A stretch of 37,761 bases of DNA from Candidatus Aenigmatarchaeota archaeon (GCA_018920345.1 JAHLMN010000003.1:1-37761); one strand, 5' to 3'; shown: positions 1 through 9,336, numbered from the stretch's first letter. The notes: generated by a model from the sequence alone, not told the origin. Numbers and translations: made by a program.

Positions 1-190
1 CACATTATTCCCCACAACACTATTATTACTGCCTGATTCAATATACACCCCATCAGCATAATATCCCATCGTACTCACATTATTCCCCACAACACTATTA
101 TTACTGCCTGAATCAACATAAACCCCATAAGCATAACTACCACCCGTACTCACATTATTCCCTTCAATTCTAGTGTAATTTGCTCTATTC
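1..190 (-). repeat. 75-bp (25-codon) in-frame tandem repeat encoding beta-helix coils
   Basis: 'cacattattcccc(acaac)' blocks begin at 1, 76 and 151, an exact 75-bp spacing; encoded unit ~NNVSTMGYYADGVYIESGSNNSVVG. Confidence 0.85.
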
Positions 191-1200
191 AAGTAAATTC
201 CATAAGAATAATCATAATTTCCATCAAATATTCTGCAATTCTTTACAGTAACATTATTTCTTCGTTCAACATAAATTCCATACCCGCTTGCCGCTTGAGC
301 ATAATCTATTCTTTTTCCATTACAATCAAGCTCAACAAGATCAGCAGTAATATTAAAGCAAGTGCCAGAAGCAGAAACATCATTTGCTAAAACATAAGTA
401 CCAGAAGAAGTGATGTTTTGGCATTGGGTTAAAGTAGCAGCTTGAACATTAAAACTGTTAATACCAGTAGCATGCCAATTTCCACATGTATCGTTTGCAT
501 ACACTCTCCAACTAACAACTCTATTTGATATGCTTGAATTTTGCCATGTGAAATTGCTCCAACCAGAATTAGCCTTTATTGTTAAAGGAGAACCATATAT
601 GCTTTTATTTTGCCAACTTCCTGTTTCATTTGTCTCCAATATTGTGTGAGACAAATTACCATTATCCTGCCAAAATACATATATCTTTACAGCTTGTCCA
701 GGCTGTATGCTGCTTGAATTTTGCCCTATATTAGAAGCAGTTGGAGCTATATCCTCTCTTTTGCAGCAGACTTGAAGTCCATAATATCCAGGAGAAGCTA
801 TATGTGCATTAGTGCTAGCATTCAAAGAAGCCAAGTTATATTCATCAGGTAGGCAGCTTGTCCTAAGACTACAAAACCAAGGGCAGCTAACACAAACTTT
901 ATAATCATAATTCCCAGCCGTATAAATTTCAGCATGAGCGTTTGTATAATTAAACATTGATATAGTACCATTTTCACCCAGTCCACATGAACTCTTGATC
1001 TCAACTTTTTCAAGATAAGGGTCAGAGCAACATGTTAAAAGTGAATATGCGCTACAATTGCCGACATGGCTATTATCTTGCTGATATCTGGAAAATAAGC
1101 AAAACTCTCCACTATTACAAGAATTGCTTCTTAAAACACAACTTATACTAAACACTATAGGTATAAAAAGCAGTATACTCAAAAACACCAAATAACGCAT
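1..1200 (-). CDS. Secreted Cys-rich N-terminal domain plus NosD-like right-handed beta-helix repeat protein, 3' end beyond left edge (partial)
   Basis: Reverse-strand ATG at 1200..1198; open frame read to position 1 without stop. N-terminus MRYLVFLSILLFIPIVFSIS is a signal peptide; Cys-rich region (CSAYSLLTCCSD, VCVSCPWFC, VCCK), then ITSSGTYVLANDV..LVELDCNGKRI..GYGIYVERRNNVTVKNCRI beta-helix pattern. Confidence 0.85.
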   Translation of the reverse strand, partial: MRYLVFLSILLFIPIVFSISCVLRSNSCNSGEFCLFSRYQQDNSHVGNCSAYSLLTCCSDPYLEKVEIKSSCGLGENGTISMFNYTNAHAEIYTAGNYDYKVCVSCPWFCSLRTSCLPDEYNLASLNASTNAHIASPGYYGLQVCCKREDIAPTASNIGQNSSSIQPGQAVKIYVFWQDNGNLSHTILETNETGSWQNKSIYGSPLTIKANSGWSNFTWQNSSISNRVVSWRVYANDTCGNWHATGINSFNVQAATLTQCQNITSSGTYVLANDVSASGTCFNITADLVELDCNGKRIDYAQAASGYGIYVERRNNVTVKNCRIFDGNYDYSYGIYLNRANYTRIEGNNVSTGGSYAYGVYVDSGSNNSVVGNNVSTMGYYADGVYIESGSNNSVVGNNV

Positions 1201-1224
1201 TAATTTTATTTTGTTTTTCTTAAT

Positions 1225-2781
1225 TTAATTTTTAATTTTTTCTATTATTTCAAAATTTATGTTTGTTTTTACTTTACTATTCAAGACATCTGTATTTTCA
1301 GTAGAGAAAAACAATAAGCCATAAAATTCGTTCTCAGATAAATCACTATCTACAACTTTAATATTTTTGGAATATTTTGCAATAACTCCGTTAGAATTTT
1401 TATTTGAAACAAACCCGAAAATTGATACAAATTCAGATCTATTAATAATCAAGCCAGTATCACTATTTTCAATAACACAATTCCTTAATTCGATATTTTC
1501 AGAGTTGTCAACAAATATAGCATAATCAACTCCTTTAACAGAATGACCTTTACAATCTAATGTTATATTTTTTCCTTTAATGTATATTCCAACATCATCT
1601 GAAAAAACATCTTCATTTAATTCATAAAAAATGTCATTTCCAATAATTTTATATTTACCAGTATTTTCATCTTTTACAAAGAAATTTGATGATAAAACAA
1701 TTTCATCTTCATAAACTAATTTAATATTATATTCACCCTCTTCAAAAACATCTTCAAAATAAAAATTACCAAAGGAATCTGTTTTCAAATAATAGAACTT
1801 TGTATAATTTTCTTTCTCAAAATAAAGGTAAAAATTAGCTAGAGCAGGCCCTGTTATTAAAAATGACACATTTTTTTCATAATTTTCCATTAAATTGTAA
1901 ATTTGAAATTCATCAATATTATCGACTTTTATATAATATTCTTCTTTAAAGTTTTGATACTCAAAAACAGCAGTATAATTTCCAGGTAATTCAAAATAAA
2001 GAAAACCATTATAAAAACCTTCTTGATCTGTACTACCCATAATTTGAATAAAAACCACATCTTCATAAAAAACGCTAAAATTAAAGTCAGTATATGCACT
2101 TCCATTTATTGTAAAGCTAATATTTTTGCCAACAAAAAAGTGTTTTTCTTCAAAAGATAGATTTAATATTTTTTCTTCATTTTCTTTCAAAACACTCAAA
2201 TTATAACCAATCCCATTAATATAAATAGTATAATTCCCTTCATTCTCAAAACTAAAATGAAAAATTTCACTTTCATTAACTTTTAAAAAATTAAATATCC
2301 TGCCATCAGGTTCTATTATTATGCTATAATTTTTTCCAACAAAATCTTTTATTAAAATAGAAACATTTTCATTAACATAAATTTGTTTGGGGTAAACTTC
2401 TATTTCCGGTAGCAATACATTAAAATTTGTATAATTTGTATAATTTAATTCAGGTATATAAACTTCAAGATAGTAATATCCAGGCAATAAATCTAAAACA
2501 AAGCTATTAGTTATATTTTCAGCAATATAATTCATTGAATAATTAAGAATGCTAAATTGTATTGAATAGTTAGAAGAAAAATTAAAATCAAATGTTTGGT
2601 TAATGAAATAATACTCTCTTAATGTTAAATTTATATAATTCTGATTTATGCTTTGGTTTTCTTCATTACTTTGATTTAACCCTAAAGTTTCATTAAATCC
2701 ATCAGTCTCATCTTGAACATATTGAGATATTACTACACCTAAGAAAACTAATGCCAAACCTAGTACTAGAAAAAATCTCAT
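1225..2781 (-). CDS. Secreted N-glycosylation-sequon-rich protein with C-terminal right-handed beta-helix (NosD-like)
   Basis: Signal peptide MRFFLVLGLALVFLGVVIS; many N-X-S/T sequons; C-terminal GIYIKGKNITLDCKGHSVKGVDYAIFVDNSENIELRNCVIENS beta-helix pattern. Confidence 0.8.
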   Translation of the reverse strand: MRFFLVLGLALVFLGVVISQYVQDETDGFNETLGLNQSNEENQSINQNYINLTLREYYFINQTFDFNFSSNYSIQFSILNYSMNYIAENITNSFVLDLLPGYYYLEVYIPELNYTNYTNFNVLLPEIEVYPKQIYVNENVSILIKDFVGKNYSIIIEPDGRIFNFLKVNESEIFHFSFENEGNYTIYINGIGYNLSVLKENEEKILNLSFEEKHFFVGKNISFTINGSAYTDFNFSVFYEDVVFIQIMGSTDQEGFYNGFLYFELPGNYTAVFEYQNFKEEYYIKVDNIDEFQIYNLMENYEKNVSFLITGPALANFYLYFEKENYTKFYYLKTDSFGNFYFEDVFEEGEYNIKLVYEDEIVLSSNFFVKDENTGKYKIIGNDIFYELNEDVFSDDVGIYIKGKNITLDCKGHSVKGVDYAIFVDNSENIELRNCVIENSDTGLIINRSEFVSIFGFVSNKNSNGVIAKYSKNIKVVDSDLSENEFYGLLFFSTENTDVLNSKVKTNINFEIIEKIKN

Positions 2782-2809
2782 AAATAATATTTTGTTTTAT
2801 AATTAAAAA

Positions 2810-3220
2810 TCATTTGATTTGCCTAACCGGTGTTTTTGCACCACAGGCCTCACATTTTAGCAAGGATATTCTATCTTGTTTTATTATCTGTGTATCTGGT
2901 TTTTTACATTCAGGACAATATAGAAATTCTTTATAATAAGATTCTAGCTTTCTTTCTATCAAACTTCCATACAACTTGCCTTGAAAAATAGCCCTGTTAC
3001 CTTCTATATGTGCAGGAGAAGCAAGCTCTTTTGACAAGAATTTTAACAAATGATCTGGTTTTCTCCTTATAACATTTGCAATTTCAACAAAATTATTTAT
3101 ATAAGTTTGATTACCAGAAACAACAACTTCAGGTTTTGGTATTTCTAATCTAACATCCAATTTTACCTCTTCTGGTAGCTTGCTTAAAGCTTCTTCAAGC
3201 ATTTGTTTATAATCTTTCAT
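2810..3220 (-). CDS. Translation initiation factor aIF2 subunit beta
   Basis: MKDYKQMLEEALSKLPEEV...; C-terminal zinc ribbon CPECKKPDTQI...LLKCEACGAKTPVRQIK. Start trimmed to internal Met at 3220, because the longer ORF overlaps the upstream gene. Confidence 0.9.
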   Translation of the reverse strand: MKDYKQMLEEALSKLPEEVKLDVRLEIPKPEVVVSGNQTYINNFVEIANVIRRKPDHLLKFLSKELASPAHIEGNRAIFQGKLYGSLIERKLESYYKEFLYCPECKKPDTQIIKQDRISLLKCEACGAKTPVRQIK

Positions 3221-3225
3221 TTTTA

Positions 3226-3966
3226 TCACGCCAATTTTATCAATCCTGGGAAAGGTTCGTAACATATACCTTCTTCTAATAGCTCGTTAATAGCATCACT
3301 TAAGGCTTCTATAGGTATATCAAGCTCCTCTGTTAATTTAGCTAGCTCAACACCCTTTCCTTTATCCAAATCCTTTATTTTTTCAATTATTAAAGGTTTA
3401 TAATCCTTTTCTATTTTTTTATCACCAAGACTCAAAACTTCCATTATATTTGTCAATATTTCTTGATCAGCCATATATTCTTTTATCATAAAGTTTTTCA
3501 ACTCTTCCAAGTCAGCAAATTTATCTTTTTGATTAAAGACAATATCAAAGATTCTTTTTTGCTCTTTAAAATTTTTTAAAACTTCAAGCTTATGTAAAAG
3601 AAATAAATTGGGATCTTGTACTTTTCTAACAAAATTAGGTATTATATAATTTTCATCTGCATATTGTTTTACTTTGCCTACAACTATAACTAGATCACCC
3701 ACTTCAATATCATCTAGTATACTTATATCCTCTTTAAAAACCTTAACTCTTATACTACCAGTGTCATCATTAATAGTTATAGTAGAATAATTTCCCTCTT
3801 CACTAACAAACTTGTCAACTACTGTACCAACTAGTTTTACTTTAGCTATTTTTATGCCTATATCAGTCAATACATAACTTGGCTCCAATCCCTCTTTTCT
3901 AATAAAATGAGAATTTACAACATCAGCAATATTAGCCTTTATTGCAGTTAGCCTTTTAGTTTCCAT
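3226..3966 (-). CDS. RPA-like single-stranded DNA-binding protein (OB-fold plus C-terminal helical/winged region)
   Basis: VKLVGTVVDKFVSEEGNYSTITINDDTGSIRVKVF...IEVGDLVIVVGKVKQYADENYIIPNFVRKV is an OB-fold signature. Confidence 0.8.
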   Translation of the reverse strand: METKRLTAIKANIADVVNSHFIRKEGLEPSYVLTDIGIKIAKVKLVGTVVDKFVSEEGNYSTITINDDTGSIRVKVFKEDISILDDIEVGDLVIVVGKVKQYADENYIIPNFVRKVQDPNLFLLHKLEVLKNFKEQKRIFDIVFNQKDKFADLEELKNFMIKEYMADQEILTNIMEVLSLGDKKIEKDYKPLIIEKIKDLDKGKGVELAKLTEELDIPIEALSDAINELLEEGICYEPFPGLIKLA

Positions 3967-4014
3967 GAAGTATATTTTAACTAAAAAAACATTTAAAAAT
4001 AAAAAAAAGCAAAA

Positions 4015-4224
4015 CTAGCCTATTAAAGCAGCCTCTATATCACTTTCTGATATATTCTGTACAGCTTTATTAACTTCTTCTTCTACTAAAGCATCTATAC
4101 TAGCTTCATCAATGCCTTGGGTTTGTATAGATTCTTGAAATCTGCTTTCTCTAGAATAATATCTCCAGATCAAAAAAGCAGATAAAAGCAGCAGCACAAA
4201 GACTGCTACTAGAGCTATTTTCAT
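4015..4224 (-). CDS. Small single-TM protein
   Basis: 69 aa; N-terminal TM MKIALVAVFVLLLLSAFLIWRYY; spaced tightly with the neighbouring gene. Confidence 0.6.
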   Translation of the reverse strand: MKIALVAVFVLLLLSAFLIWRYYSRESRFQESIQTQGIDEASIDALVEEEVNKAVQNISESDIEAALIG

Positions 4225-4228
4225 TCAT

Positions 4229-5077
4229 TCACCTTTTACCATTCATTTTACCTCTATTTTCCTTCATTTCTTGTAATTTTTCCTTTAATCTTTCTTTAAC
4301 TTCTTGTTTTATTTGTATTTTGCATGCTTCTGGATTATCTTGACAAAAATTTAAGCATCTTGTGTCTCCTGGATTTTGCTTGCACACATCTCTTAGCATC
4401 AATCTACATCTTGTGTCGTCTGTATTGTTTGCACAATAGTTTTTCATTACTGCGACGCATCTAGCATCACTTGGATTTTCTTGACAAAACTCTGCAATCT
4501 TTTCTCTACATGATGGATCATTTACTTTTTCACAAAATCTATTACCTATACCTTTTGCTATTTGTGTGCAATTTCCATCATTTTCATCACAAAAGTCTCT
4601 TACTTTCATTTTAATTTCTTGTTTTTCAAAACCTCTATTTCCTTCTAATATATACAGATTATATTCTTTGCCATTAATGCTAGCTTTTCCTACCCATATA
4701 GATGTATCATTTTTTTGTACTAATGCTAGATTAACACTGCCAACTAAACTATCATTTAGATATACATCTGCAGATACAGCACTTTTTTGAATACTTGCAT
4801 TTCTTAGCTGATATTTTTCATCATCTAACCAAAGTAAACCTGTCTCTTTAGTTAAAATTTGACCACTGAAATTTACTTGTACTTGAACTAGCCCTATTTT
4901 TGCTATTTTAAAGTCTAAAGGATCTGATGTTGAAATAGCCATACCTTTACCCAAGGCACCTATCTTTGTTATAATAGGTTTTCCTAATTCAGCTCTCAAT
5001 TGTTGCATTCCCAAGTCTTGAGCTGCTACTAAGGCTATTGATAGCAGTACCAATACTGCTAGTGCATACTTTTTCAT
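4229..5077 (-). CDS. Secreted protein with C-terminal Cys-pair repeats
   Basis: Signal peptide MKKYALAVLVLLSIALVAAQ; repeats FCEKVNDPSC, FCQENPSDARC, YCANNTDDTRC, VCKQNPGDTRC, FCQDNPEAC. Confidence 0.8.
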   Translation of the reverse strand: MKKYALAVLVLLSIALVAAQDLGMQQLRAELGKPIITKIGALGKGMAISTSDPLDFKIAKIGLVQVQVNFSGQILTKETGLLWLDDEKYQLRNASIQKSAVSADVYLNDSLVGSVNLALVQKNDTSIWVGKASINGKEYNLYILEGNRGFEKQEIKMKVRDFCDENDGNCTQIAKGIGNRFCEKVNDPSCREKIAEFCQENPSDARCVAVMKNYCANNTDDTRCRLMLRDVCKQNPGDTRCLNFCQDNPEACKIQIKQEVKERLKEKLQEMKENRGKMNGKR

Positions 5078-5147
5078 TTTTACATCACCAATAATAATAT
5101 TCTTTGTTTCAGTATAATAAAAACTTCCTGAAACAATTGTGAAACAT

Positions 5148-5954
5148 TTATTTCCATTTTAATTTATTGGTTCTACCAATTTTTTCTTTTTCAACCAAAC
5201 CCTTATCTTCTAATTTTTTAATAATCCTAGTCATCTTGGCTCTAGAAAAACCTAACTCCTTTTCAAGTTTGTTTTGATAAATTACTCTTTTTTCTTTCAA
5301 AACATTAATAACCTTAATCTCATCATTGCTAAAACCAAGAAGATAACTTTCATCTTTTCGGATTTTCAACCAAATAATTAATGCAATAACAATTAATGCA
5401 AATGCTAGTAAGAGTTCTAATTTGTTTTGAGAAGTTTGGTAGAATCTCACTATTATAGGTGTTTCGAAAGGTAGATTTTCCCAAACAACAAATATTCTTT
5501 CACCATCTGTTTCTATTTTACCTTTTGGTATAACACCTTCTTTGTAAAGCACATATCCTTTAGGTAATAAAAGCTTAAACTTGCTTATTTTTGCTTCAGG
5601 TAAATACAAATATGTTAAAAACTCTTTACCATCATTATAATTCTTTATAAGATCTTTTGTCTCAAAAGATAGATATAATTGTCTAGTTCCATTAGGAATA
5701 AGTAAAACAATACTATCTCCTGTTTTTTTTATCTTTATCTCTTCAAAAGTATTGTTTGCTTTAAAATCATAAGCATGCCCAGTTAGTATATAGCTTAGAT
5801 TTCTCTCTTCCAAAGGCTCTGCAAATACTATTTTTATCTCTTGTTTTACACTCATATCTGGTTGAATATCAAAAATTACAGAATAAACCTGTATTTCAGC
5901 TGCTACTGTTATTTTAATGAATAAAAGAAATAAAAATAGTCTTAATAATTTCAT
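5148..5954 (-). CDS. Membrane-anchored putative transcriptional regulator: signal/extracellular domain, TM, C-terminal MarR-like winged HTH
   Basis: MKLLRLFLFLLFIKITVAAEIQVYS..., TM LELLLAFALIVIALIIWLKIR, then FSNDEIKVINVLKEKRVIYQNKLEKELGFSRAKMTRIIKKLEDKGLVEKEKIGRTNKLKWK. Start trimmed from 6089, which would overlap S9. Confidence 0.8.
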   Translation of the reverse strand: MKLLRLFLFLLFIKITVAAEIQVYSVIFDIQPDMSVKQEIKIVFAEPLEERNLSYILTGHAYDFKANNTFEEIKIKKTGDSIVLLIPNGTRQLYLSFETKDLIKNYNDGKEFLTYLYLPEAKISKFKLLLPKGYVLYKEGVIPKGKIETDGERIFVVWENLPFETPIIVRFYQTSQNKLELLLAFALIVIALIIWLKIRKDESYLLGFSNDEIKVINVLKEKRVIYQNKLEKELGFSRAKMTRIIKKLEDKGLVEKEKIGRTNKLKWK

Positions 5955-5985
5955 AAAAATCAATTTATCTTTTAAATTAAATAAA

Positions 5986-6408
5986 TCATCTCTTGCTTCT
6001 TTGCTTATGTCTTCTTGCGCCTTGTCTAGATCTAGATGGTTTGTGGGGTTCAGTTCTTCTGAAATCATATACAAGTAAGCTTCTATCAAATTCTAAAAAT
6101 CTTCTTTTCAAATCTTCGCTCTTTGTGGCTTCTACTAAGGCTTTGGCTATTGCTTGTCTAATAGCGTCAACTCTAGAAGAAATACCGCCACCTCTAACAT
6201 TGACTTTAATATCATACTTTTCAGCTGTTTTATCAGCAAGTAAAAATACCTCTCTTATTCTTAATCTACCAAATTCTGGCTCATAAATATCTAAAGGAAC
6301 ATTATTTATCAAAACCTTTCCGTCACCAGCTTTTAAAGTAGCTCTAGCTACACTTGTCTTTCTTTTACCAGTTGCAAATATTATTTCTTTTTCTTTCATA
6401 ATTACCAT
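5986..6408 (-). CDS. rps9: 30S ribosomal protein S9
   Basis: FATGKRKTSVARATLKAG...VNVRGGGISSRVDAIRQAIAKAL...RRTEPHKPSRSRQGARRHKQRSKR. Confidence 0.97.
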   Translation of the reverse strand: MVIMKEKEIIFATGKRKTSVARATLKAGDGKVLINNVPLDIYEPEFGRLRIREVFLLADKTAEKYDIKVNVRGGGISSRVDAIRQAIAKALVEATKSEDLKRRFLEFDRSLLVYDFRRTEPHKPSRSRQGARRHKQRSKR

Positions 6409-6836
6409 CTCTTTTTAGCTCCTAGAGCTACAGACAAATCCCCAATAGTTATGTATTTTGTCTTAAGCATATTCACATTTTTAATACTATTTTCTTCTAC
6501 TTTAGCATTTTTTAACATTTCTGGTACTCCGACCCAAACCTTTATTCTTTTAAAAGCCTTTTTACCTAAAGGTTTTTTATAATCAATCATTCCTCTTATA
6601 GCTCTTTTAACAATTCCAATAGGTGTTTTAGGAAAGAAGGGACCATGATGTGGATCACCTCTATCTATTCTTTGCTTGTATTTAGCTTTTGTAAATTCTG
6701 GATTGCCAACTATAACAGCCTTTTCACAATTTATTATATGTATCTCTTCACCCTTTATCGCTTCTTTAGCAACAACAGTAGCCAATCTTCCTAAAACTTT
6801 ACCAGTAGCATCATATACTTTCATAGGCATCAACAC
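6402..6836 (-). CDS. rpl13: 50S ribosomal protein L13
   Basis: VYDATGKVLGRLATVVAKEAIKGEEIHIINCEKAVIVG...; typical L13 sequence, overlaps S9 start. Confidence 0.97.
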   Translation of the reverse strand: MLMPMKVYDATGKVLGRLATVVAKEAIKGEEIHIINCEKAVIVGNPEFTKAKYKQRIDRGDPHHGPFFPKTPIGIVKRAIRGMIDYKKPLGKKAFKRIKVWVGVPEMLKNAKVEENSIKNVNMLKTKYITIGDLSVALGAKKRW

Positions 6837-7195
6837 ATTATCTTTACACCAGTACCTCTTGGATTCTTTTTTACAAGTTCTTCAATGCTGATAGCTATAC
6901 TATTGCTTTTTTTAATCTTTTCTAAAGCAGGTTTGGAAAACCTCCATGCACTTATTGTAACCTTTTTTTCAAGCTCACCATAACCTAGAACAACACCAGG
7001 AACAATAATTACATCGCCTTCATTAGCATTTCTATTTATATCAGCAATATTCACTTCTACTCTTTGTCTTCTAGGCTTATTTAGCTTTTCTGCTACAGCT
7101 AGAAGAAAAGGACTATGTATTTTATAAGATGTTTTCTTCAAATCATCTATTAATTGCTTCAACAACGGATTTGTAGGTCCGGTGCGCTTTCCCAT
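6830..7195 (-). CDS. rpl18e: 50S ribosomal protein L18e
   Basis: GPTNPLLKQLIDDLKK...VNIADINRNANEGDVIIVPGVVLGYGELEKKVTISAWRFSKPALEKI. Confidence 0.96.
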   Translation of the reverse strand: MGKRTGPTNPLLKQLIDDLKKTSYKIHSPFLLAVAEKLNKPRRQRVEVNIADINRNANEGDVIIVPGVVLGYGELEKKVTISAWRFSKPALEKIKKSNSIAISIEELVKKNPRGTGVKIMC

Positions 7196-7332
7196 TTTCG
7201 CTACACCTTTTTTAACTTTACAAATATCACACTATATATTTATAAATATTTGATTTTGAGGTTTTTTTAAAAGACAATTTTTATAGTGATTCAAAGTTTT
7301 TCTATTTTATGTTAATAAAAATAACTTTTAAA

Positions 7333-7406
7333 TGCGCCAGCCGGGATTTGAACCCGGATCTTCAGCGTGGGAGGCTGATATCATAGCCAGGTTAGACTAC
7401 TGGCGC
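7333..7406 (-). tRNA. tRNA-Gly (anticodon CCC)
   Basis: Reverse strand GCGCCAG...TCAGC-CTCCCAC-GCTGA...CCGGGTTCAAATCCCGG CTGGCGC + A: 7-bp acceptor stem, 5-bp anticodon stem, T-arm GGTTCAAAT; no encoded CCA. Confidence 0.95.
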
Positions 7407-7448
7407 TCATCTATATAAATAATTAAGTCGAATAAAAGAATTTAACAT

Positions 7449-8696
7449 GTGGTTAAAATGCAAATATGTTTTCAAGGCGCAGCAAAAGAGGTAGGACGAT
7501 CTTCAATACTCATAAAAGGAGATAAAAACATATTACTTGATCATGGTTTAAAGCCTTTGCCAAAAGGAGTGGAATTTCCCTTACCCATAAAAGAAAAAGT
7601 AGACGCTGCTTTTATTTCTCATGGTCATCTTGATCATTTAGGAGCAATACCTCTCATTAAAACAAAAACCTATGGAACTGAAATAACATCTCATCTTATA
7701 AGATTGCTTCTAACAGATACAATAAAGATAGCTAAGCAAGACGGTTATTTTTTAGGATTTGATGAAGAAGATGTAAAATATGTTTCCAAAAATTATCAAC
7801 CAATTGATTATAATGAAGAAATAGAAATAGGAAATACTGTGATAAAACCGATAGACGCTGGACATATACCTGGTTCTTGCATGTTTTTAATAGAAAATTC
7901 TTTGCGCTTGCTGTATACTGGAGATTTCAAGTTAAGTGACACAAGATTAGTGAAAGGTGCCGATGTTAAAGAAGAAGCAGATGTTTTAGTTATGGAAAGC
8001 ACATATTCAGATAAAGAGCATCCTGATAGGTTAAAAGAAGAAGCAAAATTTATAGATTTCATAAATGAAACACTAGACAATGATGGTGTAATGCTTTTGC
8101 CTGCTTTCGCCATTTCCAGGACACAAGAGATTTTGCTTATCTTAAATGAATATGGAATAAAGACACCAATATTTGTTGATGGTATGGCAACTTATGCTAC
8201 AGAAATAATAAACGCTTATCCTGAGCTGCAAAAAAATTATAATAGTTTAAAAAAGGCGATGCAGAGGCTAGATATAAGATATGTAGAACCACCTCAAAGA
8301 AAAAAGATCATCAAAGAGCCATGTATCATAATAGCAGGTTCAGGTATGTTAGAAGGAGGAACAATGTTAGAATATGTTAAACGTTTACATAACAAAGATA
8401 ATTGCTCTATAGCCTTTACAGGTTTTCAAGTTCCAGGTACAGCAGGTTATAACCTGTTAAAAACAGGGAAGATACAAATAGATGGTAAAGAATTAAGAGT
8501 TCAAGCTTCAGTCAAAAAATTTGATTTTAGCTCTCATGCATCTAGAAGTGAACTTTTCGAGCTGGTAAAAAAAGTTAATCCACAAAAGATATTCTGCATA
8601 CATGGAGAAAAAACAGAAGAATTTGCAAATGAACTTCAAGAGATTGGTTTTAATGCATTTGCGCCAGAAAATTCATGTTATGATATAGACTTGTAG
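7449..8696 (+). CDS. Metallo-beta-lactamase/beta-CASP ribonuclease (RNase J / aCPSF2-like)
   Basis: HGHLDHLGA metal motif, GHIPGSCMFLIE, YTGDFKLSD, ESTYSD, beta-CASP region IIAGSGMLEGG, C-terminal FDFSSHASRSEL...IFCIHGE. Confidence 0.93.
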   Translation: MVKMQICFQGAAKEVGRSSILIKGDKNILLDHGLKPLPKGVEFPLPIKEKVDAAFISHGHLDHLGAIPLIKTKTYGTEITSHLIRLLLTDTIKIAKQDGYFLGFDEEDVKYVSKNYQPIDYNEEIEIGNTVIKPIDAGHIPGSCMFLIENSLRLLYTGDFKLSDTRLVKGADVKEEADVLVMESTYSDKEHPDRLKEEAKFIDFINETLDNDGVMLLPAFAISRTQEILLILNEYGIKTPIFVDGMATYATEIINAYPELQKNYNSLKKAMQRLDIRYVEPPQRKKIIKEPCIIIAGSGMLEGGTMLEYVKRLHNKDNCSIAFTGFQVPGTAGYNLLKTGKIQIDGKELRVQASVKKFDFSSHASRSELFELVKKVNPQKIFCIHGEKTEEFANELQEIGFNAFAPENSCYDIDL

Positions 8697-8962
8697 ATTA
8701 TCAATATAATTATAAGTAAAAAATAGATTATCATTATTATTAAAAGTTCTTTTGAAATTCCAAACAAATATTTAATAACAATAAAAATAACAAATCCTAC
8801 TATAATAGAGCCTATGATCAAAGTTAATATATTTGAGGATCCAATTACAACAACAGACTCTAAAAATTCTATTGTTTTAAAAGATAGAAAAAATATGGCT
8901 TCTATGAGACTTTTTATGAGGAAATAAAGAATTTCAAAGATTATCATCAAGGGATTTGTCAT
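8678..8962 (-). CDS. Small polytopic membrane protein of unknown function
   Basis: 94 aa, multiple hydrophobic helices; 19-bp tail-to-tail overlap with the preceding gene. Confidence 0.6.
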   Translation of the reverse strand: MTNPLMIIFEILYFLIKSLIEAIFFLSFKTIEFLESVVVIGSSNILTLIIGSIIVGFVIFIVIKYLFGISKELLIIMIIYFLLIIILIIYKSIS

Positions 8963-9048
8963 TAACTATATTTTATTTCAACTTAATAAAAAGATATATT
9001 TACTACAGAATAGTAATATTTATATACTATAACTACTAATAAGTAAAT

Positions 9049-9336
9049 ATGAAACTAGAGCCAAGAGAAATAATAGATACATGCTCTCAACATTATTTTA
9101 ACTGGAAAGAGGAAGCTTTGGCAGCTAAAGATCCTGAAAAGGCTAAAAAATATATGGAGAAGGCATTTTTTTGGCTAGAGTTACAAAATAATTTACTAAT
9201 TCTTTGGACAATAGATAAAACTATGGGCAATGATCCAATAGTGAAGGAAAAGATAGAATTAGCTCAAGCAAATATCAACAAAAAAATAGTTGATTATGCT
9301 TCAAGTATATTAGATGATATTACCGAAAAGTATTAA
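9049..9336 (+). CDS. Small helical hypothetical protein
   Basis: MKLEPREIIDTCSQHYFNWKEEALAAKDPEKAKKYMEKAFFWLELQNNLLILW...; A/T-rich TATA-like element (tatttatatac) upstream. Confidence 0.6.
   Translation: MKLEPREIIDTCSQHYFNWKEEALAAKDPEKAKKYMEKAFFWLELQNNLLILWTIDKTMGNDPIVKEKIELAQANINKKIVDYASSILDDITEKY

Noticed and set aside
1-190. Possible CRISPR array
   Set aside because: Repeats are contiguous 75-bp in-frame coding units with no distinct unique spacers.
822-1013. 63-aa reverse ORF in the track
   Set aside because: Out of frame within the long open reverse frame 1200..1, which has a signal peptide and beta-helix pattern.
4566-4790. Antisense ORF opposite the Cys-repeat protein
   Set aside because: Opposite strand of a convincing CDS; low-complexity composition, no recognisable domain.
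5955-6089. N-terminal extension of the HTH regulator ORF
   Set aside because: Runs into S9; internal Met at 5954 gives a clean signal peptide.
5993-6286. Antisense ORF over S9
   Set aside because: Lies opposite ribosomal protein S9; shadow ORF.
6676-6891. Antisense ORF over L13/L18e
   Set aside because: Shadow of ribosomal protein genes.
7808-8113. Antisense ORF over the beta-CASP nuclease
   Set aside because: Shadow ORF opposite a gene with clear catalytic motifs.
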